6,057 nucleotides of DNA from an uncultured Planctomycetaceae bacterium (GTDB lineage: Bacteria > Planctomycetota > Planctomycetia > Pirellulales > JACPPG01). Of this stretch, positions 1 through 5,522 are shown one piece after another. The position numbers and the translations under genes are program-made. How positions within the stretch are numbered: the stretch's first letter is position 1; every line of letters starts with the position of its first letter. The notes under the pieces are model-generated. The model searched no databases and was not told where the DNA came from. It saw nothing but the letters and a program-made list of their open reading frames with translations. Location: contig CAMFLN010000230.1 in assembly GCA_945957305.1 (NCBI GenBank), forward strand, positions 1 to 6,057. The letters are read 5' to 3'.

Positions 1-740
1 TCGGGACGGTAGTCGGGCTTGATCATGCCGTCGGACGCGATGAAGCGTGACCGCGGGTCACCATGCTCGAGTTCGGGAATCACCTCGATGTGGACCCGGC
101 CATCGGGCTCGGGGTACGCTTTGAGCGATAACGCTCCCAAGACCTTTTCATAGCTGCGTCCCGTGACACGGCCGTCGTCGTCGCGCACCAAGATCGCGAC
201 ATGCGGAATGCGCGACTGTTCGCCGGCCGTGACGACAATGCCGCGGTGACCGGGGCGCGTTTGCCACAGGCTGCGACGTACCTTTGGTTCGTGCAGCAGA
301 TTAACCGGCTTCGGCTCGAATACTCCCGTGCCATCCGTCATCGGTGGATCAGCCGGCGGCGACGCGGCATCGGTCACCTCGGTTGTTCCGGCGGGGCTTT
401 CTCGCAGGACACGATCGAGCGCCGCGGGCATGTGGCCGCCGATCACACCGGCGCGAAAACCATTCGCCGCCAAGCGAGCGCGCAACGGCGCGGGCAGTCC
501 CTCTTCGTCGATCTCGCTCCACATGCGATCATCGAGATCAGGATCCGCGTGAGGAAAGCGAATCGAGTATTTCTCCAAGGCGATGCTGTCCCGCATCATC
601 ACGGGCGCCGCCAAGGGTGATTTACCCACCGCATGCACTGTGGCGCAGCCCGGCGAGAGAAGCGCCATTCCGCACAAAAGCGCCAGGCCAAAGCCGTGCA
701 CTTGCGGGCGCAGAGATAACCACGCGCACCAGAACTGCAT
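1..740 (-). CDS. Putative secreted lipoprotein of unknown function, N-terminal 246 residues (C-terminus beyond left edge)
   Basis: The minus-strand frame is open from an ATG at 740-738 to the left edge with no stop, giving 246 complete codons. Residues 1-32 look like an export signal: a basic/polar start (Arg11, His15), a hydrophobic stretch GFGLALLCGMALLSPGC at 16-32, then Ala-Thr. Cys32 would be the lipidated residue, although Pro at -2 is not a classical lipobox, so simple secretion is also possible. The mature part has an acidic segment around 66-80 (DPDLDDRMWSEIDEE), a segment LAANGFRAGVIGG at 90-102, a Pro-rich stretch near 127-135, and a strand-like region at 165-246 ending HGDPRSRFIASDGMIKPDYR. 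It resembles hypothetical proteins I associate with planctomycetes; this is recollection, not a search. No catalytic motif is visible. The start is chosen for the signal peptide; no good Shine-Dalgarno precedes it. The frame stays open upstream of the ATG for at least 90 nt, so a more distal start is possible but would bury the signal sequence. Frame continuity and codon sense make it a real gene. Confidence 0.8.
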   Translation of the reverse strand, partial: MQFWCAWLSLRPQVHGFGLALLCGMALLSPGCATVHAVGKSPLAAPVMMRDSIALEKYSIRFPHADPDLDDRMWSEIDEEGLPAPLRARLAANGFRAGVIGGHMPAALDRVLRESPAGTTEVTDAASPPADPPMTDGTGVFEPKPVNLLHEPKVRRSLWQTRPGHRGIVVTAGEQSRIPHVAILVRDDDGRVTGRSYEKVLGALSLKAYPEPDGRVHIEVIPELEHGDPRSRFIASDGMIKPDYRP

Positions 741-795
741 GCGAACAGCCGCTAAAGAAGAGAAATGCCGAAGAAAATCGCGATTTGCAGCGGAG

Positions 796-824
796 AAGCT
801 AGTCGCGACAGCCTCGCGCGTCAA
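796..824 (-). promoter_or_regulatory. Candidate sigma70-like promoter for the putative lipoprotein gene
   Basis: On the minus strand TTGACG (824-819) lies 17 bp before TAGCTT (801-796). The -35 matches the consensus at five of six bases; the -10 is poor (three of six). It would give a leader of about 50 nt before the ATG at 740. It sits in the 189-nt gap after the preceding gene, where a new transcription start is expected. The rest of that gap (741-929) shows no coding signal. Confidence 0.3.
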
Positions 825-929
825 CGTGGCTTTGCCCCGCACGTGCTAGCAGTCGTTCATCAAGCGCCGAGTGACCGCACAACGGGGCTGAACCGAGCAC
901 AATCGCCTGCAGGTCGGCAGCACAGCTAG

Positions 930-1556
930 CTACCCTGCATCCTTGTGAGCGACGCGGATCAGCCTTGGATTGGGAATCTTCGTTCCGTAGACCATCCCGT
1001 GGCGCGCGCGCAGCTCGCGAAAGTCATACTCCAGAAATGCGTAGAGCGCCCGCGGCGGTTCCAAGGCCAGCCATTGCGCTGCAAAGCCGTGCATCTGCTG
1101 ATGGTAGACTTTTTCGCTATGCCCGTGGGCGAAGCAGCGCCCCGGCAAGCGGCGCAGGTCGCCGTCAAAAGCGGGACCGATATGCCACAGCTCATGGATC
1201 ACCGTGGCCAGCTTTTCGGCCAGCGGCTGATTGCAAAACCGAGGCAAGTAAAAGCTCAGGAGGTAAAGCATCTCGGCGCCACGAGCATCAAGGAGCGGCC
1301 GAATCGTCCACGTCTGTCCACGGCGCTGCGTCGTGCGTTCCCCTCCCTGAAAGCGGAGCGGAGTGAGGCTGGCATGGACGCCGTGCGAGGCGCTATGTCG
1401 CGTCTGGCAAATGCGCACCGCCACACGATCGAAACGAATGTGGCGTAACTCGGGCAGGCGCTGCGCGAGATCGCAACAGAGCGAGCGCATGTGCAGCGTA
1501 AAATCCAGGCCCGCTGCGCCTGACGGCTCAATGGATGAAAGCGCCAGAGCGCTCAC
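930..1556 (-). CDS. HELWH-motif putative zinc metallopeptidase-like protein
   Basis: A 208-aa protein with no signal peptide or membrane segment, so probably cytoplasmic. The clearest feature is HELWHIGPAFDGDLRR at residues 121-136, an HExxH zincin-type motif in which His121 and His125 would bind zinc and Glu122 would be the general base. A third ligand could be His144 or His146 in RCFAHGHSEK, 18-20 residues later, followed by His152 and His156. The motif follows a hydrophobic segment (LYLLSFYLPRF, 97-107) and a helix leading into the motif, as in short zincins. It recalls small putative metallopeptidase families of phages and bacteria, but I cannot name the family with certainty, and activity is inference. 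The GTG start at 1556 is supported by AAGGAGG eight bases upstream. The gene lies 78 nt after the rplQ stop, behind a strong hairpin, and the stop is TAG. It could be read through from the ribosomal operon, since no convincing promoter is visible in the gap. Confidence 0.82.
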   Translation of the reverse strand: MSALALSSIEPSGAAGLDFTLHMRSLCCDLAQRLPELRHIRFDRVAVRICQTRHSASHGVHASLTPLRFQGGERTTQRRGQTWTIRPLLDARGAEMLYLLSFYLPRFCNQPLAEKLATVIHELWHIGPAFDGDLRRLPGRCFAHGHSEKVYHQQMHGFAAQWLALEPPRALYAFLEYDFRELRARHGMVYGTKIPNPRLIRVAHKDAG

Positions 1557-1564
1557 ACCTGCTT

Positions 1565-1571
1565 CCTCCTT
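1565..1571 (-). promoter_or_regulatory. Strong ribosome binding site fixing the GTG start of the HELWH gene
   Basis: The minus-strand sequence AAGGAGG is separated by 8 nt (AAGCAGGT) from the GTG at 1556. It is one of only two near-perfect Shine-Dalgarno sequences in the window and justifies a GTG start over any internal codon. Confidence 0.8.
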
Positions 1572-1607
1572 GGAGCCCGGTAGACCTCGAAGATGCCGTG
1601 CACCGAA

Positions 1608-1633
1608 CTTCTGTTCGCCTGGGCGAACAGAAG
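1608..1633 (-). terminator. Perfect 12-bp inverted repeat just after rplQ, probable terminator or attenuator
   Basis: The minus strand reads CTTCTGTTCGCC, CA, GGCGAACAGAAG. The arms are perfect 12-mers, forming an 11-bp stem with a CCAG loop in RNA. The repeat starts one base after the rplQ TAG. The 3' flank is TTCGGTGCAC, with no U-tract, so it is not a canonical intrinsic terminator. It may instead terminate weakly, mark a processing site or protect the 3' end. Its position at the boundary between the ribosomal genes and an unrelated gene favours an operon-end role. Confidence 0.55.
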
Positions 1634-1634
1634 A

Positions 1635-2228
1635 CTAGTCGGCGTCGGTCGTCTTGGTGCCGCCGCCCGCTTCGAACTGCGGAGCTGGCGAACGTTGCGC
1701 CACACGGTCGCGAACGCCCACAAACTCGATTACAGCCCGCGTGCCAGCGTCACCCAAGCGGGGCTTGGCCAAGCGCAGCACTCGCGTATATCCTCCCGGA
1801 CGCTCGGTAAAGCGCGGAGCAATGGTGTCGAAGAGAATCTTCACCGCCTGCTTGTCGCCGAGAAGTTCCAACACGCGGCGCCGAGCAGCCACGACCGGCG
1901 ATATGGCCTTGTTCCACTGGCGATAGCGATCGCTCTTGCGCCAGGTGCGCCATTCGGCCGAATTGCGCGCGGCCGAGGTGCCGAATTCGCCGGCCGCCTT
2001 CTGCTGCGGAATCGAACGGCAGGCGATCGTCACGCACTTTTCGACCAGGGGACGAACTTCCTTGGCCTTCTGCAGCGTGGTGATGATGCGCCCCTTGATC
2101 TTAGGAGCATTGTCGTCGAACTCGGCATCGCGCTCGGTAAGCATCAAGGCGCTGGCCAGATTTCGCAACAAAGCTCTCTGATGGCTGGGGGCACGGCCCA
2201 GTACGCGTCCGCGTCTACGATGTCTCAT
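1635..2228 (-). CDS. rplQ: 50S ribosomal protein L17, enlarged form
   Basis: L17 of the large ribosomal subunit, which sits near the peptide exit tunnel. The N-terminus MRHRRRGRVLGRAPSHQRAL and the C-terminal core (LFDTIAPRFTERPGGYTRVL, 132-151, then AVIEFVGV) are diagnostic. The protein is 197 aa, against 127 in E. coli. By eye the extra length falls in three places: about residues 32-47 (between ALMLT and RIITTLQKAKE), about 70-112 (between VTIA and the core resuming near VAARRRVLELLG, with an Arg/Trp-rich piece WRTWRKSDRYRQW at 93-105), and a tail from about 173 ending GGGTKTTDAD. The frame is continuous and the insertions are basic and well formed, so they look native rather than a frameshift. 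The start is the ATG at 2228, giving the family's MRHR. No Shine-Dalgarno is visible upstream. It lies 64 nt after rpoA and is the last ribosomal gene of the cluster. Confidence 0.97.
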   Translation of the reverse strand: MRHRRRGRVLGRAPSHQRALLRNLASALMLTERDAEFDDNAPKIKGRIITTLQKAKEVRPLVEKCVTIACRSIPQQKAAGEFGTSAARNSAEWRTWRKSDRYRQWNKAISPVVAARRRVLELLGDKQAVKILFDTIAPRFTERPGGYTRVLRLAKPRLGDAGTRAVIEFVGVRDRVAQRSPAPQFEAGGGTKTTDAD

Positions 2229-2292
2229 GTTCGGATCGAAAGTTAAAGTGTTGTGTCGCTCAGGAGCCACTCGCCGGCAGGGCGATAGCTAC

Positions 2293-3282
2293 TTAGCTGG
2301 AAATCGACGCGGGGAGCCGCATGCCCAACCGCAGCCCCAGTTCCGTCAGCTTGTCACGCACTTCGTTGAGCGTGGTTTCGCCAAAGTTACGCACGTCGAG
2401 CAATTGATCCTCGGTACGGACAATCAAGTCGCGCACCGTGTGGATGTTTTCCGATTCCAGGCAATTGGTCGCCCGCACCGACAAGTTCAATTCGGCCAGG
2501 CTCATGTTCAGCTTGGACTCGATGGCTGCGTCGGCCACCCCGCCTCCGGAGCGCCCTTCGGCATGCACCGAGGAACCGAGTTCGTTGTATTGCACGAACG
2601 GGTTGAGGTGCTTTCGCAGGATCTTGGCGGCTTCGACCAGGGCCATTTCGGGGCCGACCGAGCCGTTGGTCCAGATCTCCATCGTCAGCTTGTCGTAGTT
2701 CGTCTTCTGACCCACGCGGGTCTCTTCGATCTCGTAGCGCACACGCACCACGGGGCTGTATACGGCGTCGACCGGAATGATGCCGATTTCCTGCACTTGC
2801 GGTGTATGCTCGCTGGCGGGGATGTACCCGCGACCGTTCTCGACGACCATCTCGACCATGAACGGCACCTCAGCCGTCAAGGTAGCGAGGACCTGGTCCT
2901 TGTTGATCACCTCGACGGCGTCGTCGGTCTGTACATCGTGACCGGTGACGACCCCCTTGGTGTTTTTCTCGATGCGAATGACGCGTGTCGACTCGCTGTG
3001 ATTCTTCACGACCAGCGATTTGATGTTGAGGACGACGTCGGTCATGTCCTCGACAACGCCTGGCAGCGTCGTGAACTCGTGCTGCGCGCCGTGGATCTTG
3101 ATCTGCGTGACCGAGCTCCCTTCGAGGCTCGATAGCAGGATCCGCCGCAGACTATTCCCCACGGTCACGCCGAAGCCGCGCTCGAAGGGCTCAGCCACGA
3201 ACTTGCCGTAGGACGACGTAAGCGTCTTATGATCACAGGTTACGACACTGGGTAGTTCAAACCCGCGCCAACGAATTCGCAT
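2293..3282 (-). CDS. rpoA: DNA-directed RNA polymerase subunit alpha
   Basis: Alpha dimerises to seed RNA polymerase assembly and contacts upstream promoter DNA and activators. The protein has 329 aa, the same length as in E. coli. The N-terminal assembly domain covers about residues 1-230 and carries the signature [14 protein letters not shown] at 42-55 (Arg46-Arg47 correspond to the conserved pair near E. coli Arg45). Further N-terminal-domain signatures are GRGYIPASE and [14 protein letters not shown] linker leads to the C-terminal domain, [19 protein letters not shown] through [10 protein letters not shown]. The DNA-binding Arg and Asn of VRxxNCL (E. coli R265 and N268) are kept, while the position equivalent to E. 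coli K298 appears to be Thr within FGETTL. The ATG at 3282 is chosen over an upstream in-frame codon because [11 protein letters not shown] is the family start and AGGGAGG lies six bases before it. It follows rpsD by 142 nt and precedes rplQ by 64 nt. Confidence 0.99.
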   Translation of the reverse strand: MRIRWRGFELPSVVTCDHKTLTSSYGKFVAEPFERGFGVTVGNSLRRILLSSLEGSSVTQIKIHGAQHEFTTLPGVVEDMTDVVLNIKSLVVKNHSESTRVIRIEKNTKGVVTGHDVQTDDAVEVINKDQVLATLTAEVPFMVEMVVENGRGYIPASEHTPQVQEIGIIPVDAVYSPVVRVRYEIEETRVGQKTNYDKLTMEIWTNGSVGPEMALVEAAKILRKHLNPFVQYNELGSSVHAEGRSGGGVADAAIESKLNMSLAELNLSVRATNCLESENIHTVRDLIVRTEDQLLDVRNFGETTLNEVRDKLTELGLRLGMRLPASISS

Positions 3283-3288
3283 GACAAG

Positions 3289-3295
3289 CCTCCCT
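3289..3295 (-). promoter_or_regulatory. Strong ribosome binding site of rpoA
   Basis: AGGGAGG on the minus strand, six bases before the ATG at 3282. It settles the rpoA start and rules out an in-frame start 51 nt upstream. It contrasts with the weak or absent sites at rpsK, rpsD and rplQ. Confidence 0.85.
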
Positions 3296-3331
3296 GGGTG
3301 ACAGCGGCTTGAGGCACCAAGCGCGGCCGGC

Positions 3332-3361
3332 ACAATACGCAGCCGACGGCGATGACTTCAA
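3332..3361 (-). promoter_or_regulatory. Weak candidate promoter upstream of rpoA
   Basis: TTGAAG (3361-3356) and TATTGT (3337-3332) on the minus strand are separated by 18 bp in the 142-nt gap between rpsD and rpoA. Each box matches the consensus at four of six positions. It could give rpoA-rplQ transcription independent of the upstream ribosomal genes, but the match is weak and may be chance. Confidence 0.2.
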
Positions 3362-3424
3362 TAGTTACACGGTTACATGCCGGTGGCTGCGCCGTAAACG
3401 CAAACCGGCCGGCGAATCGCGCTC

Positions 3425-4051
3425 TTACTTCGAGCACAACTCGATGATCAATTGCGTTTCGACCGGAATGGAAACATCACCCGATTCAGGAATGCGATTC
3501 ACGCGTCCCTCGGGCATGGGGCCATCCAATCGGGAGAGAAAATCAGGAACGTCGCGGTTGGTATCCGCCAGGTTGGCCTGCACGGCCTGCAAGCTTTTCT
3601 TACGGTTCTTCACGCGAATGACGTCCCCGGGCTTGAGCAAGTAGCTGGGAATGTCCACGCGACGGCCATTGACGGTGATGTGACCATGGGCCACGAGCTG
3701 CCGCGCCTGGGCGCGACTTTGCCCGAACCCGAGCCGGTGCACCACGTTGTCCAAACGGCGCTCCAGCAAGCTCATCAACGTCTCGCCGGTGTTGCCGCGG
3801 GAACGTTCAGCTTCGCTAAAATACGTGCGGAACTGGCGTTCCAACACGCCATAATAGTGCTTCACCTTTTGCTTTTCGCGGAGGTGCAAACCGTAATCCG
3901 TCATCTTGCCACGGCGGGCCTGATGCATGCCCGGCGGCGTGCCGCGACGTTCCACGGCGCACTTCGGGGTGTCGCAGCGCGAGCCCTTCAAAAAGAGCTT
4001 CAGGCCTTCACGGCGGCAGAGACGGCAAACAGGTCCAGTATGTCGAGCCAT
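3425..4051 (-). CDS. rpsD: 30S ribosomal protein S4
   Basis: S4 is a primary 16S rRNA binding protein that starts small-subunit assembly and, in several bacteria, represses its own operon. The 208 aa match the family length. The N-terminus MARHTGPVCRLCRREGLKLF has a zinc-type knuckle: Cys9-X2-Cys12, then Cys26-X4-Cys31, so this is the cysteine-bearing form of S4. The YGLHLREKQKVKHYYGVLER segment (53-72) is typical. The S4 RNA-binding domain follows at about 98-155 (RRLDNVVHRLGFGQSRAQAR, then GHITVNGRRVDIPSYLLKPGD). The C-terminus PVETQLIIELCSK is typical. It starts at the ATG at 4051, which gives the family MAR start; no Shine-Dalgarno is visible upstream. It is 105 nt after rpsK and 142 nt before rpoA. 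S4 is encoded within the alpha cluster between rpsK and rpoA, as in E. coli. Confidence 0.99.
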   Translation of the reverse strand: MARHTGPVCRLCRREGLKLFLKGSRCDTPKCAVERRGTPPGMHQARRGKMTDYGLHLREKQKVKHYYGVLERQFRTYFSEAERSRGNTGETLMSLLERRLDNVVHRLGFGQSRAQARQLVAHGHITVNGRRVDIPSYLLKPGDVIRVKNRKKSLQAVQANLADTNRDVPDFLSRLDGPMPEGRVNRIPESGDVSIPVETQLIIELCSK

Positions 4052-4156
4052 ATGACGGAAATCGCTGTTCTAATTCGCTGTTTTTTGGGACGTATGAGCG
4101 TTGGTATTTTCTCGCAGGAAAGCGTCTGCCGCTGATCCTCAGCGACTCGCTGGCTA

Positions 4157-4543
4157 TTACACGCGACGCTTCTTCGGCGGACGGCAGCCGTTGTGCGGCA
4201 GCGGCGTCACGTCTTCGATACTCTTGACGGTCAAACCCGCGGCCTGCAGGGCGGTGACAGCGCTTTCGCGGCCGCTCCCGGGCCCCTTGACCTTGACCTC
4301 GACTTCCTTAACGCCGAACTTCGAGGCCTTCTCGGCCGCTTGCTGCGCGGCGCACTGACCGGCGAACGGGGTGCTTTTGCGACTCCCCTTGAAGCCGCTT
4401 GTGCCGGCGCTCGCCCAGCAGAGGGTGTCGCCTTTGCTGTCGGTGATCGTCACGGTCGTGTTGTTGAAGGTGGCACGCACGTGGGCTACACCCAACGTGA
4501 CGTTGCGTCGTACCTTGCGTCGCTTGCATTTTACCAAGAACAC
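4157..4543 (-). CDS. rpsK: 30S ribosomal protein S11
   Basis: S11 lies on the small-subunit platform near the mRNA exit and the E site. Diagnostic segments are [53 protein letters not shown] and the C-terminus [18 protein letters not shown]. The length is 128 aa from the GTG at 4543. The start is uncertain. An in-frame TTG at 4537 gives [12 protein letters not shown], which matches the usual MAK-type N-terminus better. An ATG at 4529 would give MKRRKVRRN only if one base after it were absent. No clear Shine-Dalgarno supports any of these, and an in-frame TGA stands seven codons before the GTG. It ends with tandem stops TAA-TAG. The 147-nt gap to rpsM holds only a short GGCC-ACC-GGCC hairpin that I can see. 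Confidence 0.97.
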   Translation of the reverse strand: MFLVKCKRRKVRRNVTLGVAHVRATFNNTTVTITDSKGDTLCWASAGTSGFKGSRKSTPFAGQCAAQQAAEKASKFGVKEVEVKVKGPGSGRESAVTALQAAGLTVKSIEDVTPLPHNGCRPPKKRRV

Positions 4544-4690
4544 TGGCGATGGTTTCGACGTTCAGCTGCACGGCCGGTGGCCAGCACAGCAGGTCAAGTT
4601 TCTTGTCGTTTCTAAGTGCCTGATTTGTTGACGGGTTGCAGACACGACTGGGCAAGCGGGTTGCACGACGCTGGTCGTCGGGCCACCTGC

Positions 4691-5074
4691 TTACTTCATG
4701 TCCTTCACACCCTTCTTACCGGCGACCGTCTTCTTCGGCCCCTTACGTGTACGGGCATTGGTCCGCGTGCGTTGCCCGCGAACCGGCAAGCCGCGGCGGT
4801 GCCGAATGCCACGATAGCAGCCAATGTCGCGCAAGCGCGAGATGTTCTGAGCCACCTGCCGACGCAGCTGCCCCTCGACCGTGTAGTCCTTGTCGAGCAG
4901 AGCCGCTATGCGCGCCACCTCGTCCTCGCCCAGCTCGCGAGCGCGCACCTGAGGATCGATCCCCGCCTTGTGGCACAGCTCACGAGCGACCTTGGGACCT
5001 ACGCCATACAAATACTGCAGCGAGATCAAGGTGGGCCGATCGCTGGGAATATCAACGCCGAGCAAGCGCGGCAT
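4691..5074 (-). CDS. rpsM: 30S ribosomal protein S13
   Basis: S13 sits on the small-subunit head and bridges to the large subunit and P-site tRNA. The sequence starts [20 protein letters not shown], has the helical motif [18 protein letters not shown], and ends with the basic tail [20 protein letters not shown], then [18 protein letters not shown]. The length of 127 aa is slightly longer than the usual 118-126 because of the last residues. The ATG at 5074 is chosen over a TTG five codons upstream because [10 protein letters not shown] is the family start and GGAG lies nine bases before it. It follows rpmJ by 147 nt and precedes rpsK by 147 nt. Confidence 0.99.
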   Translation of the reverse strand: MPRLLGVDIPSDRPTLISLQYLYGVGPKVARELCHKAGIDPQVRARELGEDEVARIAALLDKDYTVEGQLRRQVAQNISRLRDIGCYRGIRHRRGLPVRGQRTRTNARTRKGPKKTVAGKKGVKDMK

Positions 5075-5177
5075 AAAATGTGACTCCAAACTCTAAATAC
5101 TTAAACAACTTCGCTACGGTGCGCGAGGGCGCTGGCGTCATGGCCCGCCCCGACCGACAACCCGGTTTCGACCGTTC

Positions 5178-5190
5178 GTTGGCCGCCAAC
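5178..5190 (-). repeat. Short inverted repeat in the rpmJ-rpsM gap
   Basis: The minus strand reads GTTGGC-G-GCCAAC, 6-bp arms with a one-base centre, about 100 nt before the rpsM start. A second small stem, CGGT-CGAA-ACCG (5174-5163), follows directly. In E. coli the leader just before rpsM folds into a pseudoknot bound by S4. These stems could be part of an analogous structure, but the pairing is short and unproven. Confidence 0.25.
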
Positions 5191-5221
5191 CTCTTCGTCG
5201 TATCTAACTTCGTCCTATCTG

Positions 5222-5335
5222 CTAACCCTGGCGCTGCTTGTGCCGGGGATTGCTGCACACGACGTACACCACCCCGCGACGACGAACAATCTTACAGCTT
5301 TCGCAGATCCGTTTGATACTAGCGCGAATTTTCAT
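5222..5335 (-). CDS. rpmJ: 50S ribosomal protein L36
   Basis: L36 is a 37-aa zinc-ribbon protein of the large subunit that binds 23S rRNA. The sequence begins [20 protein letters not shown] and continues [17 protein letters not shown]. Zinc ligands Cys11, Cys14, Cys27 and His32 are all present, so this is the zinc-binding form. The family usually starts MKVR or MKIR, which fixes the ATG at 5335; an AAGG lies nine bases upstream. The stop is TAG. It is 187 nt after map and 147 nt before rpsM. infA, often found between map and rpmJ, is absent here. Confidence 0.98.
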   Translation of the reverse strand: MKIRASIKRICESCKIVRRRGVVYVVCSNPRHKQRQG

Positions 5336-5356
5336 GAGGCCCGGCCTTCACCCGAG

Positions 5357-5376
5357 GGCAATTCGCCCGAATTGCC
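5357..5376 (-). promoter_or_regulatory. Perfect 9-bp inverted repeat in the rpmJ leader
   Basis: The minus strand reads GGCAATTCG-GG-CGAATTGCC. In RNA it would form an 8-bp stem with a GGGC loop, ending 21 nt before the rpmJ ATG and just before its AAGG. It could be an RNA site for feedback by a ribosomal protein or a DNA operator downstream of the candidate promoter. Its placement between promoter and start codon suggests control; the ligand is unknown. Confidence 0.5.
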
Positions 5377-5402
5377 AACGTGCAGTTGATCGAAAGTGAA
5401 AC

Positions 5403-5432
5403 AGTATAAACGGGTCTGGGCGAGGGCCACAA
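5403..5432 (-). promoter_or_regulatory. Candidate sigma70-like promoter for the rpmJ-rplQ genes
   Basis: TTGTGG (5432-5427) and TATACT (5408-5403) on the minus strand are 18 bp apart. The -10 matches the consensus at five of six bases and the -35 at four. Transcription would start near 5396 and give a leader of about 60 nt containing the inverted repeat at 5357-5376. The -35 overlaps the hairpin at 5420-5442. It would allow rpmJ, rpsM, rpsK, rpsD, rpoA and rplQ to be made separately from map. Confidence 0.45.
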
Positions 5433-5442
5433 GGCCCCTCGC
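5420..5442 (-). terminator. GC-rich hairpin between map and rpmJ, possible attenuator
   Basis: The minus strand reads GCGAGGGGCC-TTGT-GGCCCTCGC: nine pairs with one bulged base and a UUGU loop. No U-tract follows on the minus strand, so classical intrinsic termination of map transcription is doubtful. It may attenuate read-through from the upstream genes or stabilise the map mRNA end. The plus strand has a T5 run a few bases after it, but no plus-strand gene exists to terminate. Confidence 0.35.
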
Positions 5443-5522
5443 TGACGGTTTTTGGGGAAGGTCGCTGGCGAGCCTCCCCCTGGCCCCCATCCCGGCGGCA
5501 GAAAGGGAGCCGTGGGCACCGA

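Noticed and set aside
924..931. AGCTAGCT palindrome at the stop of the HELWH gene
   Set aside because: An 8-bp self-complementary sequence is common by chance and cannot form a loop-bearing hairpin.
945..1448. 167-aa plus-strand open frame opposite the HELWH gene
   Set aside because: The minus-strand frame has a strong Shine-Dalgarno, a recognisable HExxH motif and fits the operon direction; the plus frame has none of these.
2234..2243. Ten-base sequence ACTTTCGATC shared by the rplQ and rpmJ leaders
   Set aside because: Ten-base matches are expected by chance in a window this size, and the two copies lie at different distances from their start codons (6 and about 53 nt).
2227..3135. 302-aa plus-strand open frame antisense to rpoA
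   Set aside because: It is a mirror of rpoA codon usage in a GC-rich gene; the His/Asp/Val/Leu-rich product has no recognisable domain, and rpoA on the other strand is unambiguous.
3240..3437. 65-aa minus-strand frame bridging rpsD and rpoA
   Set aside because: It overlaps both real genes out of frame and has no recognisable features.
3452..4135. 227-aa plus-strand open frame antisense to rpsD
   Set aside because: It overlaps the certain S4 gene along its length, with no family resemblance or Shine-Dalgarno support.
5420..5453. Plus-strand intrinsic terminator (hairpin followed by T5)
   Set aside because: It has terminator shape on the plus strand, but no plus-strand gene lies upstream to be terminated; the T-run is short and seven bases away from the stem.
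5319..5519. 66-aa minus-strand frame filling the map-rpmJ gap
   Set aside because: It is Pro/Gly-rich with no resemblance to IF1 or any family, overlaps the rpmJ start, and covers the promoter and hairpin elements.
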